Positions 43,788-52,693 of a DNA stretch of 64,000 bases are shown one piece after another. Source of the stretch: Hominisplanchenecus_A murintestinalis (GTDB lineage Bacteria > Bacillota > Clostridia > Lachnospirales > Lachnospiraceae); contig NZ_CALPCM010000001.1 in the NCBI RefSeq assembly GCF_943193015.1, positions 62,001 to 126,000 on the forward strand. The letters are read 5' to 3'. A model generated the notes under the pieces. It saw only the letters and a program-made list of their open reading frames with translations. It did not search any database and had not been told where the DNA came from. Every line of letters starts with the position of its first letter. The stretch's first letter is position 1. The translations under genes were made by a program, and so were the position numbers.

Positions 43788-45003
43788 CAAAAAGATTTCT
43801 ATTATTATTCCGGTTTATAATGGAGCAAATTATTTAAGAAATGCCATAGACAGCGCACTGAATCAGACATATGACAATTGTGAGGTGCTCGTGATCAATG
43901 ACGGTTCTTCGGATGATGGAGCGACGGAAAGAATAGCGGCGGAGTATGGAGAACGTATCCGTTATTTTTATAAAGAAAATGGAGGCGTGGCTTCTGCATT
44001 GAACTTAGGCATCCGTGAGATGGACGGGGACTATTTTGCCTGGTGTTCCCATGATGACATGTTTCTGCCAGATAAATGTGAAAAGCAGATACAGGCGTTG
44101 GAGGAATGCGGTGATGATCAGCGGATTGTGCTCAGTGAATACAGGCTTTTATTTGTGGAAGAAAATTTGTTGGATGAGGCGGTGAAGCCAAGAAAGAAGC
44201 TGAAACGCAGGATGCGTCAGGATGGGCTTGCGGCTGTGTTAGCGCAAATGGTTCATGGATGTGATGCATTAATACATAAATGCCATTTTGAAAGGTGCGG
44301 TGTGTTTGACGAGACGCTGCGCACAACGCAGGATTATGATTTGTGGTTTCGGATATTGCGGGGACAGAAAATCCTGTATTTGGAGGAGCCTCTGGTTATT
44401 TCCAGAATTCATGCAGAGCAGGGGAGCAGGACGATACCAAGCCATATCAGGGAGTGTAACGAGCTGTGGATTCGTTTTGTGAATCAGGTGACGGACAGAG
44501 AGATGTATAAGTTGTATGGGAGTCCCTATGAGTTTTATTGGGAGATGCTTGATTTTGCAAGAAAAACCCCTTATCGGGCTTTTGAAGAGCATGTGACGGG
44601 AAAAATCCTGGCATTGGAGGAGCCTGCTGATTTAGAAAGCAGGATATTGGAATTGAAAAAGAAGTTTGGAACAGGGAAGCTGTTTATGTTTGGGGCTGGC
44701 AGAAATGGAAGAAACCTGAACCTGCAGCTTATGCTCAGGGGGATTTTGATAGAGGGATTTATTGATAATGCAGAGGAAAAGCAAAATCAGATTTTGGATG
44801 GAAAAAAGATAGAAAGTTTAGAATGTGCCATGAAGCATCCGGGAAAGAAATGCATTCTTGTTTCGCCGGATGCCCAGGAGGCTGTCATCCGGCAGCTGGA
44901 AGAAGCACATGTGACAGATTATCTCACAAAAGCTGAGATAGAGGAGTATCTGGATATGGCGCCGCCACTGAAAGAAAAACTGGCGTTGCTGGAAAGGGGC
45001 TAA
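43780..45003 (+). CDS. GT2 glycosyltransferase with C-terminal Rossmann module
   Basis: 407 residues. GT-A: ISIIIPVYNGANYLRNAIDS, VINDGSSDDGATE, WCSHDDMFLP. The module from about residue 300 reads KLFMFGAGRNGRNLNLQL and FIDNAEEKQNQILDG. The middle (VHGCDALIHKCHFERCGVFD) is close to that of the enzyme at 35680, so these two may be a duplicated pair. The gene is followed three bases later by the TagF-like gene. Confidence 0.82.
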   Translation: MNDKKISIIIPVYNGANYLRNAIDSALNQTYDNCEVLVINDGSSDDGATERIAAEYGERIRYFYKENGGVASALNLGIREMDGDYFAWCSHDDMFLPDKCEKQIQALEECGDDQRIVLSEYRLLFVEENLLDEAVKPRKKLKRRMRQDGLAAVLAQMVHGCDALIHKCHFERCGVFDETLRTTQDYDLWFRILRGQKILYLEEPLVISRIHAEQGSRTIPSHIRECNELWIRFVNQVTDREMYKLYGSPYEFYWEMLDFARKTPYRAFEEHVTGKILALEEPADLESRILELKKKFGTGKLFMFGAGRNGRNLNLQLMLRGILIEGFIDNAEEKQNQILDGKKIESLECAMKHPGKKCILVSPDAQEAVIRQLEEAHVTDYLTKAEIEEYLDMAPPLKEKLALLERG

Positions 45004-45006
45004 TGT

Positions 45007-47523
45007 ATGAGAACACAAATCAGGCAGCAGTTACTGGAGATGACGGATTCTATGCTGGAAGCGGCGAAAACTCTGGACGAGCTGTACAGAAAAAAGGAAT
45101 ATGCACAGTTTAAAGAGCTTCTGGGTATTGTGCAGGAGGCAGCGCTTACTGTTGGAAATAAAATCGAGGAAACAGAAGGGGAAGGCACGGCAGCGGTCAG
45201 CCAGTTGGAGAACCTGTGTGAGCTTGTGTGGGGGCTTTATGAGAATGTGGAAACTGAGAATCCCCAGAAACGCATGAAGCTGATGAATAAGCAGCTGCTT
45301 CAGATACGGAACAGCATAAAATATGATATACCTGTTACGTATGAGGTCGTGTTTCTGCCGTACAAGGCGTCTATGTGGGATTCCCTGGAAAGTATATGGA
45401 TGGCGGCAAAAGAAGCGCCTGACTGTAACTGCAGGGTGATTCCCATTCCGTATTTTGACAGGAAACCGGATGGAACCCCAAGGAACTGGTACGATGAAAG
45501 CGGGGAATTTCCGGGATATGTGCCAATTACGAAATATACAGAATATCATTTGGAAACGGAAAGGCCGGACATTATTTTTATTCATAATCCGTATGACGAT
45601 CAGAACACAGTGACAAGTATCCATCCGGACTATTATAGCCGGAAAATACGGGAATACACATCGCTCCTGGTGTATGTGCCTTACTTTGTGGCGAATAATG
45701 ATTCAGTGAATCCGCTGCAGTGTCTGACAAGCGGCGTATTGTATGCTCATAAGACAATCCTTCAGTCTGACAAACTCAGGGATGTTTTTATCAGGGGATT
45801 AAGGGAAGCCCTGGATATGAGCGAAGAGAGGTTCCGGAACAGCGGGCTGGAAGATAGATACCTGGCGTTAGGTTCTCCCAAATTAGATAAAATGATTTCA
45901 GGAATTTATGATGCTGACGGAATTCCTGAACCGTGGAAAAGGAAAATCGGTTCTCCGAAGAAGAAAGTGATTCTGTATAATTCGACAATAGTGGAATTGC
46001 TTAATTATACAGAGGGCGTGATGAAGAAGCTGGAGGACTTCATAGAGATATTTCCGCAGAGAGATGATATGGTATTGCTGTGGCGTCCGCATCCTTTGAG
46101 CATCAGTACCATAGAAAGTGTGCGTCCTCATTATGAGAAGCGGTATATGGACATTGTAGAACGGTTTCAGACGCTTCCCAATGTGATTTATGATAACAGC
46201 CAGGACAGCCAGCGGGCGCTCCTGCTGGCAGACGCATATATCGGAGATGAAACCAGTTCCATGCTGAAATCTTTTGGCGTTACCGGAAAACCAATCCTGA
46301 TTACAGACTATAATAATACGCGTATGGGAACAATCAGCTGTGCAGTTCAGGAAGATATTTTATGGATGTTTCATCATAAATATAACGCGGTGTTTAAATT
46401 GCATCTGCAGACAAAACAGATAGAGTTTGCCGGGGCGCTGGAAGGCGCAGAAAGCAAAAACTATATGTTTAAGAATGCGGTGGCATATGGGCAGAAAATT
46501 TTCTTTATTCCGTATTTTTGTGATTGCATATTGGTGGTTGACACCAAAAACGGTAATATGGAAAGAGTTGTATTGGAAGAGAAAGAACTAAATAACCAGT
46601 ATATTCCGATACTGCATGGAAAAAAGATATATCTGTTTCCGATTTTATTCAGCAGCCGGAGATTTGTGATTGATGCAGAAGATAATACGGTAGAAGCAGC
46701 AGAATGTCCTTTGTCAAAGGAATTAGGCTATAAAAATGAAGAGCCGGTTTTTGTTGATGGCCTGTTGTTTAAAGAACATATCTTTTTGGTATGTGATAAT
46801 AAGCCGTTTCTGGCAGAATATGCGCCGGAAACGGATAGCTGGGAAGTCCATAGGTACAAAGGGACAGCGGCGTTTTATAGGATTGCGGCGGATGATGAAA
46901 ATATATGGATTATGTCAAATAACCCGGTGATGCTTTTGAGATGGAACAAAGAAGAAGGATTTTCTGTAGTGTCAGAAGATTTTGCCGCGTACCATATTCT
47001 GGACGGGAGCAGTCCTGCATTTTCTGGACTTGCATGCATGGGGGATAGCGTGTGGTTTATCCCATTCCAGGCGGATCATTTTATAAAAATAGATAGAAAA
47101 ACAGGAAAGCATGCGAAGGTTCCGGTTGGGACGCAGGAGCTTTTAGGGAATGGAAAGGAAGGCGGATTTTTTGGCGGCCGATGTCATGATGAAGATTATG
47201 AATATCTGTTTTCAAGAGAGAGCGATAAAATTGTGTGCATTGATAAGAATGGAAATCGGGCGGTAAGTATGGAGTTTGTTCCATTCATGGAAAATCAGCA
47301 AAAGGAGATTATGGAATCCGTGATGCAGGCTTCCGTGAATCCTGTCTATCGGGAGTCTTACTGCAGTTTGAAGGATTTTCTGGATATTGTGGCGCAGGGG
47401 AAAGATATTCACATAGATAAAAGAAAAGGTTTTTTTAGAGGAAATGTAAATTTTGCAGATGGCACGGCAGGAAAAGAAATCTGGAAGCATATGAAAGAAG
47501 AACTGGAAAGGAGAAGTTTCTAA
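45007..47523 (+). CDS. TagF/TagB-like CDP-polyol phosphotransferase fused to a probable beta-propeller
   Basis: 838 residues. Residues 1-110 are helical. Residues about 110-450 resemble the CDP-glycerol glycerophosphotransferase fold: ALGSPKLDKM, KKVILYNSTIVELLN, VLLWRPHPLSISTIES and ADAYIGDETSSMLKSFGVTG, the donor site. Residues about 460-780 contain repeated short blades (KIFFIPYF, KIYLFPILF, NIWIMSNNP, SVWFIPF) typical of a propeller. It may transfer a phosphopolyol or phosphonate from a CDP/CMP donor. The fusion is unusual. Confidence 0.7.
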   Translation: MRTQIRQQLLEMTDSMLEAAKTLDELYRKKEYAQFKELLGIVQEAALTVGNKIEETEGEGTAAVSQLENLCELVWGLYENVETENPQKRMKLMNKQLLQIRNSIKYDIPVTYEVVFLPYKASMWDSLESIWMAAKEAPDCNCRVIPIPYFDRKPDGTPRNWYDESGEFPGYVPITKYTEYHLETERPDIIFIHNPYDDQNTVTSIHPDYYSRKIREYTSLLVYVPYFVANNDSVNPLQCLTSGVLYAHKTILQSDKLRDVFIRGLREALDMSEERFRNSGLEDRYLALGSPKLDKMISGIYDADGIPEPWKRKIGSPKKKVILYNSTIVELLNYTEGVMKKLEDFIEIFPQRDDMVLLWRPHPLSISTIESVRPHYEKRYMDIVERFQTLPNVIYDNSQDSQRALLLADAYIGDETSSMLKSFGVTGKPILITDYNNTRMGTISCAVQEDILWMFHHKYNAVFKLHLQTKQIEFAGALEGAESKNYMFKNAVAYGQKIFFIPYFCDCILVVDTKNGNMERVVLEEKELNNQYIPILHGKKIYLFPILFSSRRFVIDAEDNTVEAAECPLSKELGYKNEEPVFVDGLLFKEHIFLVCDNKPFLAEYAPETDSWEVHRYKGTAAFYRIAADDENIWIMSNNPVMLLRWNKEEGFSVVSEDFAAYHILDGSSPAFSGLACMGDSVWFIPFQADHFIKIDRKTGKHAKVPVGTQELLGNGKEGGFFGGRCHDEDYEYLFSRESDKIVCIDKNGNRAVSMEFVPFMENQQKEIMESVMQASVNPVYRESYCSLKDFLDIVAQGKDIHIDKRKGFFRGNVNFADGTAGKEIWKHMKEELERRSF

Positions 47524-47524
47524 T

Positions 47525-48715
47525 ATGAAATGGACAAAAAAGGGACATGAACTTGAAGAACAATGGGAGGCGTTAAAAGGCGGATGCTTTTATATTTATG
47601 GCGCGGGAGACTATGGAGCCAGGATGAGCAGGACTCTTTCAAAACTGGGGATAGAGTTTGCGTTTGTGGATGGAAATTATGACAAACAGCAGAACGGCTA
47701 TTTAGGGAAAAAAGTAATTTCTCCGGTAGAATTAGTAGAAAGGCCCGAAAAGAAATTGATTATTTTGGCCGCAATGGAAAACACGATGCTGGAAATGCGC
47801 CGGATATTGGAAAAGCATGGGATGGAAAAGAACAGGGATTTCTGGTATATGGAAGAATTTAAACAGTCAGTGCTTCCGGTTTATGCATGGTATGCGCTGG
47901 GGAAGATTTATATGCCTAGCGTCGGTTTTTTATCAACGACCGTCTGTAATTTGAACTGTGACGGATGCCTGAACTTTACAGCTTACAATAAGAATCAGAA
48001 GAATGAGAATGTAGAGGATTTAAAAAAGACGCTTGCAGACTATTTTAAAAATGTTGATGTGGTGGATTTCTTTTCTTATACAGGGGGAGAACCGTTTCTT
48101 CATCCTGAGGCGGATGAAATCCTGGAGTATATCGGGAGCCATTACAGGAAGCAGATTGTTTCTTTGGGAATCTCAACTAACTGCACGATTGTTCCGAAAG
48201 ACAGGGTATGCGAAATATGCGCCAGGTATGGATTCTGTTTTCTGATTGACGATTATTCAAAGTATGTAGAACGTTCTAAAAAGATCTTGCCTGAGATAGA
48301 AGAGAAATTGCAGAAGTATGGCGTAGAATATGCGGTAAATACAGGGGATGAAGCATATTGGATCGACTTGGAACCTCTTAAAACAGATAATTATGGAATG
48401 AGTGAAGAAGAGTTAATTGCCTATAGGGACAGGTGTGCAGTGCCATACAGGGAATTGTACCATAGCAGGTTATATGCATGTAACTATGCGAATTTTGGTA
48501 TAAAAGCCGGATTGGAAACAGAAGAGTCGAACGATTCGTTTGATCTGAGCGGCGGTGAAGTAGAAGATAAAGTAGTTTTCGTGGAGTTTATTATGGGTTA
48601 TACAGAAAAAGGGTATGTGAATTTCTGCAAGCACTGTGCGGGCTTTCTGCCCATCAATCCGTATAAAAAACCTGTAGGGAAACAATTGCCAAGGGGAGAA
48701 GAGAAAAATGTATAA
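47525..48715 (+). CDS. Radical-SAM protein 3 with N-terminal Rossmann module
   Basis: 396 residues. MKWTKKGHEL, then CFYIYGAGDYGARMSRTL; cluster site C141-x3-C145-x2-C148 (CNLNCDGC); SYTGGEPFLHPEADEIL; C-terminal RCAVPYRELYHSRLYACNY and FCKHCAGFLPINPY. Most like protein 1 at 37657 (LNF after the third Cys in both). It overlaps the GT2 gene downstream by eight bases, the same radical-SAM/GT2 pairing as at 39721-42104. Confidence 0.82.
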   Translation: MKWTKKGHELEEQWEALKGGCFYIYGAGDYGARMSRTLSKLGIEFAFVDGNYDKQQNGYLGKKVISPVELVERPEKKLIILAAMENTMLEMRRILEKHGMEKNRDFWYMEEFKQSVLPVYAWYALGKIYMPSVGFLSTTVCNLNCDGCLNFTAYNKNQKNENVEDLKKTLADYFKNVDVVDFFSYTGGEPFLHPEADEILEYIGSHYRKQIVSLGISTNCTIVPKDRVCEICARYGFCFLIDDYSKYVERSKKILPEIEEKLQKYGVEYAVNTGDEAYWIDLEPLKTDNYGMSEEELIAYRDRCAVPYRELYHSRLYACNYANFGIKAGLETEESNDSFDLSGGEVEDKVVFVEFIMGYTEKGYVNFCKHCAGFLPINPYKKPVGKQLPRGEEKNV

Positions 48716-49670
48716 ACCCAGGATATCCGTCGTAATACCGGTATATAACGGAGAAAATTATCTGAAAGAGGCGATTGACAGCGCGCTAAACCAGACGTAT
48801 GAAAACGTAGAAGTTCTTGTGGTGGATGATGGTTCAGTGGATGGAACAAGGGAAATTATGAACGCTTATGGAGATCGGATTATCGGGCTTCATAAGAAAA
48901 ACGGGGGAGTGGCCACGGCGCTGAATATGGGAATTGCGCATATGTCAGGAGAGTATTTTGCATGGCTTTCCCATGACGATCTGATGAAACCGGATGCGTG
49001 TGAAATTTATGTGAGGCATCTGCAGGGCGAGGAAAAAGAGACGCTCGTATATGGAAATTACGATATTCTGGATAAAGAGGGAAGGGTGTACAATTGGACA
49101 AATTTTGAGGCGCTCTATACGCCGGAAGTCATGGAGATGTCTGTGTATCCTGTTATTTTAGGATGCGTCAATGGGTGCGCGCTTTTAGTACATAGGAGTC
49201 ATTTTGAAAGAGTAGGATATTTTAATGAGGAGCTAAAGATTACGCAGGATAATGAGATGTGGTTCCGGATTTTCCGGGATTCAAAGATTAAATTCTGCGG
49301 GGAAACCGTTTCGTCCAAACGCTACCACCCACAACAGGACAGCCAGACAAAAGATATATATCCTGACGAAGATGCATTTGTCTTTGCGTGCCTGCGTCAA
49401 TTAAATCTGGTGGAATGCGCCTGTTTTGGCGGAAATGTATTATCATTTTTTAGAAAAATGAAAGCGAGAGTGTCACCAGAGAAGCATCCGCTGACAACGA
49501 AATTCTGTGGGGAAATGATTTGTAAAGCGCAAAATGGAAGTTTGTATAGCGAGTTGACAGCAGAAGAACTGACTAAAATGCTTATGGCTGCTGAACAGAA
49601 AAACGATGTATTAGAGAAAGAGAATATAAGGCTCCAGGGGAAGGTAAGAGAGTTATATATGAAATTTTAA
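48708..49670 (+). CDS. GT2 glycosyltransferase with C-terminal coiled coil
   Basis: 320 residues, shorter than the other GT2 enzymes here because the Rossmann module is missing; instead it ends in a short coiled coil (about 280-320, EKENIRLQGKVRELYMKF). GT-A motifs: ISVVIPVYNGENYLKEAIDS, VVDDGSVDGTREIM, WLSHDDLMKP. The SSKRYHPQQDSQTKDIYPDE region is divergent. The missing module may be supplied by the next gene, which starts with one. Confidence 0.82.
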   Translation: MYKPRISVVIPVYNGENYLKEAIDSALNQTYENVEVLVVDDGSVDGTREIMNAYGDRIIGLHKKNGGVATALNMGIAHMSGEYFAWLSHDDLMKPDACEIYVRHLQGEEKETLVYGNYDILDKEGRVYNWTNFEALYTPEVMEMSVYPVILGCVNGCALLVHRSHFERVGYFNEELKITQDNEMWFRIFRDSKIKFCGETVSSKRYHPQQDSQTKDIYPDEDAFVFACLRQLNLVECACFGGNVLSFFRKMKARVSPEKHPLTTKFCGEMICKAQNGSLYSELTAEELTKMLMAAEQKNDVLEKENIRLQGKVRELYMKF

Positions 49671-49704
49671 ATGGGGCATAAGATTATCGCAGGAGGAAAG
49701 CAGC

Positions 49705-50870
49705 ATGAAATGGAAAAACAGAGGGCATGAACTGGAAGCGCTGGGCGAGAAGTTTCGCATCCACACTTGGAAAAAATTTATATATATGGCGCCGGGATGA
49801 TTGGGGAAGAAGTGTACGATAAAATAAAGTTTTTGGATATTCCCATTGAGTTTGCAGATTCTTCTCCACAAAAACAGAACGAGGGGTTTAAAGGTGTTTC
49901 CGTAGTTTCGCCAAAGAAAATCTTCCATGAAGGTTCTGTGATTGTTGTGGCGGCGTCAAAATATAACACGGAAACTATTATTAAAAATATAACATGCAGC
50001 AGCGGTGGGGAATATAGAGAAGGCGTAAACGTATTTACGGCGTCAGGTTTTTTGGCGCTTCCGCTTCACCTATATACCAGTTATGTAGAGAAGAAACTGT
50101 ATTTTGAGGATATTACGATATTGGTGACTGAAAAATGTACCTTGAAATGCCGTGACTGCGCGCCATGTTATCCGTATTTGAAAAATGCGCGGCACCGTTC
50201 CTTTGAGGAAGTAAAAGAGGATATAGATTTGCTTTTCTCGAAAGCTGATTATATATGGGATTTGATTTTTACAGGAGGAGAACCGTTTTTAAATAAAGAG
50301 TTTGGCAGAATGCTGGAGTATGTTATGGAGCATTATGCTTCACAATATCATCATATACAGATTATTTCAAATGCTACCATTATTCCGTCGGATGATATTT
50401 GTGAAACACTGAAAAGTACGGGGGGGTATATATCTATTAGTGATTATACTTGTGTAAATGACAGATTGAAAAATAAACTCTCCCGGTTTACGGAGAAAAT
50501 GGATACCTATGGCATCCGTTATGAAATCCCACAGGTAGATTCCTGGTGCGATTTTGGGTTTCGTGCGAAAGACCATCCGGAAAAGAGCAGTGAAGAGCTT
50601 ATTGATATGTTTGACGCATGCCGCAGTACCTGCCGGGCATTCCATGAGGGGAAATTTATTTTCTGCGTACCTGCGATGTATGCGTCCAGGGCAGTATATG
50701 AAAATGAGCCGGTTGATACAGACTGCTGCTTTGAAAGCGGAGATAAAAATGAAATCATGGAGTGGAACCTGGGATATTCAGAAAAAGGATACCTGAATAT
50801 GTGTGCAAAATGTTTCGGATATCTAACGATTAACCAACATAGAGTAGAGCCTGGGGTACAGCTTCAATAA
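49705..50870 (+). CDS. Radical-SAM protein 4, frameshifted near its 5' end
   Basis: ATG 49705 has AGGAGG upstream and encodes the family opening MKWKNRGHELEALGEK, but the frame stops at 49798-49800. The rest of the family protein (KIYIYGAGMIGEEVYDKI, then CTLKCRDC and FTGGEPFLNKE) lies one base away in frame. Adding one A to the A6 run at 49771-49776 would join both into about 388 residues. Alternatively translation could start at TTG 49767, losing the first 20 or so residues. Cause may be a mutation, slippage or sequence error. A G7 run (about 50420-50426) later in the gene is in frame. Confidence 0.72.
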
Positions 50871-50878
50871 GGTGGAAG

Positions 50879-52693
50879 ATGATGATAGATATAGAGCAGG
50901 AAATACAGGATTTATCTATAAAATATGGGTTTGCAGAGCATTATAATTCTTTTATGGAAATTTTGGGAGAATTATTGAGGGAGCGGACGGAGGGGAAACG
51001 TGTCGTTATGAGAGGTGCGGGAGCTTATGCGAAAAGAATGCTTTCGGAACTCTATCCTGTGCTGAACCCTCAATGTATCGTGGATATGAATCCGGCGGAG
51101 GAGTCACTTGAGATTCCCGAGGCAGCAGCAAGGATTCCTGTCCGTGATATGTCCTACTTGAATGAGGACATGGAAGTGGCAGTGATTGGCTCGTATGAAC
51201 TTCGGGATGAATTGAAAAAGGGGCTTCCCGAAAAAATAGAGGTTGTGGACGTCAATGATTTGCTGGAGAAATACGGAGTTTATCTGAATTCTGCATATTA
51301 TTATTGGGCTGAAAATCCTTATCTTGGTTCAATAATCCTGAATAACAGATATAAAATGGAAGAAGCACCGGAAAAACGCGCGCAAATACTGAAAAAAATT
51401 ATAAGTCTCCATATAAATAATAGAGATATGTTTATGTTGAAAAAATGTATCCGGGAATATACAGACCGGCAATTCTCCGGCTGGGAGCAGATTGCCAGTC
51501 TGGGAAGAGAACTGGACGCCCTGCTTATAAAGATAAAGAATGAATTGGAGCGGCGGAAAGAGCGTGATATTATCTGGTTCTGGCAGGATGCGCTGAATCA
51601 GGAATGGGTAGAATATATGCCCTATACGAAAGGCTGCAGGAAGAAAGGAATACGTTTTGAGAATACATATTCCTCTTCTGTCTGGACAAGGTGTATGTAT
51701 TCTCTGATTTTTGATAAAGAATATGAGATTGATGATTGCAGTTACAAGGATAAAGGCAGGGAGAGCCATATACTGATAGATTATTTGCAGGATAAAGGGT
51801 ATGTTTGCATTAGAGTCGGTAATGGCGGGCATCTTGAAACAAAAAGCCTGAATGCATTTAATTTTAAAAAAGAAAAGATATCTTCGTTTGAGACGGCCAC
51901 AAGCAAACTAAACTGGAATGCTTTACGGGTCATACTGAATTCGGAAAAACCAGCGTTTCTTTTGATTCACTCTGTATTAGAGGCTCATGAGCCGATATGC
52001 AGTCCGGATTTAGAGGAGTTCGATTCAAGCCTGGCATCTTTTACCTCCAGATTTTGTCCGGAAAAGCGAAGAAAACTTCTGGAAAATCTTAAAGTAACAT
52101 GCAGATATTTAGACCGGCAAAATCAATGGATGGGAGAAATGCTTGGCAGACATGCAGTGAAGATATTTATGAGCGATCATGGTTCTATTATGACAAAAGA
52201 ATCAAGACGCTGGAATAAAGATGCGAATTATTTTAACTTTATTGCATGGGGAGGGAAAATTCCTGTAAAATGTGAGAAAAGACTTTTCAGTTTGTATAAT
52301 TTCCTGGAATTTATGAAATATGTTGTCGAAGAGAATGAGTGTCTATATGAGGATGTACTCTGTGATTATATTAAGCTGCAATCCGTAGATGTTTACAATA
52401 AAGTTACGATAGAGAATTTTATAAAAGCTGGTTTTGGGGAATATCTGCAGTCGTTCCGGGGAGCGGTAACAGAACAGGATAGATATGTATTGCTCAAAAG
52501 CGGTAAAGAAATCTATCATATATTTCCGGATGATTTTTCAAATCATATAAGTGAACAGAAGTATCAGGATAGGATTCAGGAACTGCGGGAAAAAGCAGGG
52601 GATTTCTTTATTGAAGATTATGCGGAACCTAAGTTTGAGAATGTACGGTTGATATATGAAAATTTAAATCAGGGAAAGGAAGAGTCGCTATGA
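50879..52693 (+). CDS. Sulfatase/alkaline-phosphatase-fold protein with N-terminal Rossmann module
   Basis: 604 residues, no signal peptide or membrane segment. Residues about 35-125 form the island's module (RVVMRGAGAYAKRMLSELY). Residues about 235-480 have an alkaline-phosphatase superfamily pattern: FENTYSSSVWTRCMYSL at the usual nucleophile position, LIHSVLEAHEPICSP and the metal site FMSDHGSIMTKE. Members hydrolyse or transfer phosphate, sulfate, phosphoethanolamine or phosphonate groups. A cytoplasmic location is unusual for them. It could act on a phospho- or phosphonoglycan precursor. It overlaps the next gene by four bases. Confidence 0.65.
   Translation: MMIDIEQEIQDLSIKYGFAEHYNSFMEILGELLRERTEGKRVVMRGAGAYAKRMLSELYPVLNPQCIVDMNPAEESLEIPEAAARIPVRDMSYLNEDMEVAVIGSYELRDELKKGLPEKIEVVDVNDLLEKYGVYLNSAYYYWAENPYLGSIILNNRYKMEEAPEKRAQILKKIISLHINNRDMFMLKKCIREYTDRQFSGWEQIASLGRELDALLIKIKNELERRKERDIIWFWQDALNQEWVEYMPYTKGCRKKGIRFENTYSSSVWTRCMYSLIFDKEYEIDDCSYKDKGRESHILIDYLQDKGYVCIRVGNGGHLETKSLNAFNFKKEKISSFETATSKLNWNALRVILNSEKPAFLLIHSVLEAHEPICSPDLEEFDSSLASFTSRFCPEKRRKLLENLKVTCRYLDRQNQWMGEMLGRHAVKIFMSDHGSIMTKESRRWNKDANYFNFIAWGGKIPVKCEKRLFSLYNFLEFMKYVVEENECLYEDVLCDYIKLQSVDVYNKVTIENFIKAGFGEYLQSFRGAVTEQDRYVLLKSGKEIYHIFPDDFSNHISEQKYQDRIQELREKAGDFFIEDYAEPKFENVRLIYENLNQGKEESL

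Noticed and set aside
50420..50426. G7 run in radical-SAM gene 4 as a second phase-variation tract
   Set aside because: The frame is continuous through it (Thr-Gly-Gly-Tyr), and seven G occurs by chance in Gly codons elsewhere, for example in fliR.
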